The notes beneath the pieces are model-generated. The model worked only from the letters and a program-made list of their open reading frames with translations, did no database searches and was not told the origin of the DNA. Both the position numbers and the translations under genes were made by a program. Positions 6,394 through 7,874 of a stretch of 7,874 nucleotides of DNA are shown here, piece after piece (the stretch's first letter is position 1; the number at the start of each line of letters is the position of its first letter). Source of the DNA: Gammaproteobacteria bacterium (lineage in GTDB: Bacteria > Pseudomonadota > Gammaproteobacteria > Steroidobacterales > Steroidobacteraceae); contig DAIDKA010000075.1 of the NCBI GenBank assembly GCA_027451085.1, positions 1 through 7,874 of the forward strand. The letters run 5' to 3'.

Positions 6394-7512
6394 GTGACAG
6401 AGACACCGTCGCTGGAATTCGTCATTCCGGGGCGCCTCGCGTCGGCCACCGGTGGCTACGGCTACGACCGCCGCATCATCGCCGGCCTTGCCGCCCTCGG
6501 CTGGAAGGTGACGGTGCGGCCGCTCGATGCCAGCTTTCCCCGGCCCACTGCAATGGCAATGCAGCAGGCCGCGGAAGTCTTTGCGGACCTGCCCGATGGT
6601 GCACTGGTGCTCGTGGATGGCCTGGCCGGCGGCGCCATGCCGCAGGTTCTGCAGCAGCACGCGGCCCGCCTGCACCTGCTGGGACTCGTGCATCATCCGC
6701 TCGCGGCGGAAACCGGCCTGGGTCCCGCAGTCGTGCGCGAGCTGCTGCAATCCGAACGGCAGGCACTCGCCGCCATGCGCCATGTAATCGTGACCAGCGC
6801 AGCCACGCGGGGCATGCTGCCAGCCTATGGCGTGGACCTGCAGCGAGTATCGATCATTGAACCGGGGACCGAGCGCGGGCCACTGGCGCTGCCGCGCGTC
6901 GGGGGCCCCTTGAGGATGCTGTGTGTCGCCACGCTGATCCCGCGAAAAGGCCACGACCTGCTGTTCGATGCACTGGCATCCCTCAAGTCCCTTCAATGGC
7001 AGCTGGCCTGCGCCGGCAGCGCAAGCTCGAGTCCCGGGACGACGCTGAAGCTGCGCACGCAGCTTGCCCGGCTTGGGATCGAGGACCGGGTGACGCTGCT
7101 GGGCGAGACCGCTCCCGGCGCGGTCGCGCGCCTGTACCAGCAGGCCGATCTGTTCGTGCTTCCCACCCGCCTTGAAGGCTACGGCATGGCGGTCGCCGAA
7201 GCGCTGGCGCATGGTCTGCCGGTCATCAGCACGACTACGGGGGCGATTGTCGACCTGGTGGGACCTGATGCAGGCCTGCTGGTGGCACCGGGCGATCTGG
7301 CCGGATTGCAGCAGGCGCTGAGGCGGGTGCTGGACCAGCCCGCGTTGCTTGCCGCGCTGCGCGCGGGTGCGGCGGCGGCGCGTCTACGGCTGCCGCACTG
7401 GGAGCACGCCGCCAGGAACATGGCCCTGATTCTTGCGGCCGCCGGCCAACGCTCCTGTGCCGGACTCTCCGCAATGCCCGGTACGACTACAGCACCCGGC
7501 GCAGCGTCGTAG
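6394..7512 (+). CDS. Family 4-like GT-B glycosyltransferase
   Basis: With a GTG start at 6394 the protein has 372 residues. The N-terminal half begins LEFVIPGRLASATGGYGYDRR, a Gly-rich acceptor-side loop, and carries VHHPLAAETGL at 99-109. The C-terminal Rossmann domain starts near 173 with LRMLCVATLIPRKGHDLL, where Arg184 and Lys185 are placed to contact the donor phosphates. The retaining GT4 EX7E motif is EGYGMAVAE, Glu261 to Glu269, followed by GLPVISTTTGA. It should use a nucleotide-sugar donor in the cytoplasm. Sugar and acceptor cannot be predicted; context suggests a pteridine- or pyrimidine-like acceptor, which is inference. In-frame ATGs at 6376 and 6346 are possible starts. It lies 25 bases after the PTPS-like gene. 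Its last 26 bases overlap the end of the convergent RibD-like gene. Confidence 0.9.
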   Translation: MTETPSLEFVIPGRLASATGGYGYDRRIIAGLAALGWKVTVRPLDASFPRPTAMAMQQAAEVFADLPDGALVLVDGLAGGAMPQVLQQHAARLHLLGLVHHPLAAETGLGPAVVRELLQSERQALAAMRHVIVTSAATRGMLPAYGVDLQRVSIIEPGTERGPLALPRVGGPLRMLCVATLIPRKGHDLLFDALASLKSLQWQLACAGSASSSPGTTLKLRTQLARLGIEDRVTLLGETAPGAVARLYQQADLFVLPTRLEGYGMAVAEALAHGLPVISTTTGAIVDLVGPDAGLLVAPGDLAGLQQALRRVLDQPALLAALRAGAAAARLRLPHWEHAARNMALILAAAGQRSCAGLSAMPGTTTAPGAAS

Positions 7513-7874
7513 CGGCAAAGGCGCCGCCCTGCGCCGCACCGGCATCGGCATCGGCGCGCAGATCGCAATCGAAGAGGATGTCGCTGCCCGCGCAATAGAC
7601 GCGGTGCTGCAGGCGCAGGCAGTCCTGCAGACGCGCGCGCGGCGGCATGCGTATCGCGGGGCGGCCCTCCCCGATCAGCAGCGGCGCCACCGCGATATGC
7701 AGCCGGTCGAGCAGCCCGGCATCGAGGAAGGATGAGACCGTGATGCCGCCGCCTTCCACGAAAATGCAACAGTAGCCGCGCGCATGCAGCTGCCGCAGCA
7801 GATCCTTCAGGTCCAGGGTGGCGCCGCACGCCGCCACTTCCAGGATCGATTCGCCGCGCGCGTATGCCTCGGCC
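7487..7874 (-). CDS. RibD C-terminal-domain (pyrimidine/pteridine reductase-like) protein, 5' end outside the window
   Basis: An open frame runs from the right edge to a TAG at 7487-7489 and shows 128 C-terminal residues. It contains the hallmark of the RibD_C fold, VEGGG with following SSFLDAGLLDRLHIAVAPLL and GEGRPA, preceded by a LDLKDLLRQLHARG helix. In riboflavin synthesis this NADPH-dependent domain reduces the ribosylamino side chain of a pyrimidine intermediate; relatives in other pathways reduce similar substrates or dihydropteridines. Whether a RibD deaminase domain is fused at the N terminus cannot be seen. The gene is convergent with the glycosyltransferase and overlaps it by 26 bases. 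A RibD-like reductase beside a PTPS-fold protein suggests a GTP-derived pyrimidine or pteridine pathway. An ordinary riboflavin gene is less likely in this context but not excluded. Confidence 0.85.
   Translation of the reverse strand, partial: AEAYARGESILEVAACGATLDLKDLLRQLHARGYCCIFVEGGGITVSSFLDAGLLDRLHIAVAPLLIGEGRPAIRMPPRARLQDCLRLQHRVYCAGSDILFDCDLRADADAGAAQGGAFAATTLRRVL

Noticed and set aside
6010..7212. A 400-codon minus-strand frame opposite the PTPS-like and glycosyltransferase genes
   Set aside because: Composition is typical of antisense frames in high-GC DNA (Arg, Gly, Gln and His runs) with no recognisable domain, and the plus-strand genes here have full motif sets.

Overview
The window is high-GC, densely coding DNA from a Gram-negative bacterium, most likely a proteobacterium. 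The evidence is an RND-pump periplasmic adaptor with a lipoprotein signal, coding on both strands with almost no spacers, and a codon bias to G/C. I cannot name the genus. No tRNA, rRNA, CRISPR array, insertion sequence or long repeat is visible. The only non-coding stretch longer than about 25 bases is the 50-base divergent promoter region at 1034-1083.

Left module (1-1707): a divergent efflux locus. A truncated AcrA/MexA-type lipoprotein adaptor reads leftward off the edge. A TetR/AcrR-type repressor reads rightward. Between them is a perfect 22-bp palindrome (1017-1038) that covers the -35 and spacer of a near-consensus promoter for the repressor and also contains the adaptor's likely start codon. 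This is ordinary local autoregulation with an unusually tight layout.

Right module (1714-7874): an apparent biosynthetic cluster. A leftward operon encodes a CDP-alcohol phosphatidyltransferase-like membrane enzyme, an LtaS/EptA-like membrane phosphotransferase of the sulfatase superfamily, and a SAM-dependent methyltransferase, joined by 4-base ATGA/GTGA overlaps. Nine bases separate its first start codon from that of a rightward operon encoding an MDR-type dehydrogenase without the usual zinc ligands, a 6-pyruvoyltetrahydropterin synthase (PTPS/QueD)-like protein that has lost its catalytic residues, and a GT4 glycosyltransferase. A convergent RibD C-terminal-domain reductase enters from the right edge and overlaps the glycosyltransferase gene by 26 bases.

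Taken together, the right module suggests a pathway that builds a modified pteridine or pyrimidine (RibD-like reductase, PTPS fold, dehydrogenase), glycosylates and methylates it, and perhaps couples it to a membrane phospholipid through the CDP-alcohol transferase and phosphotransferase. The enzyme families are clear from sequence. The pathway and product are inference, and I know of no characterised product for this combination. It is my main candidate for an undescribed system.
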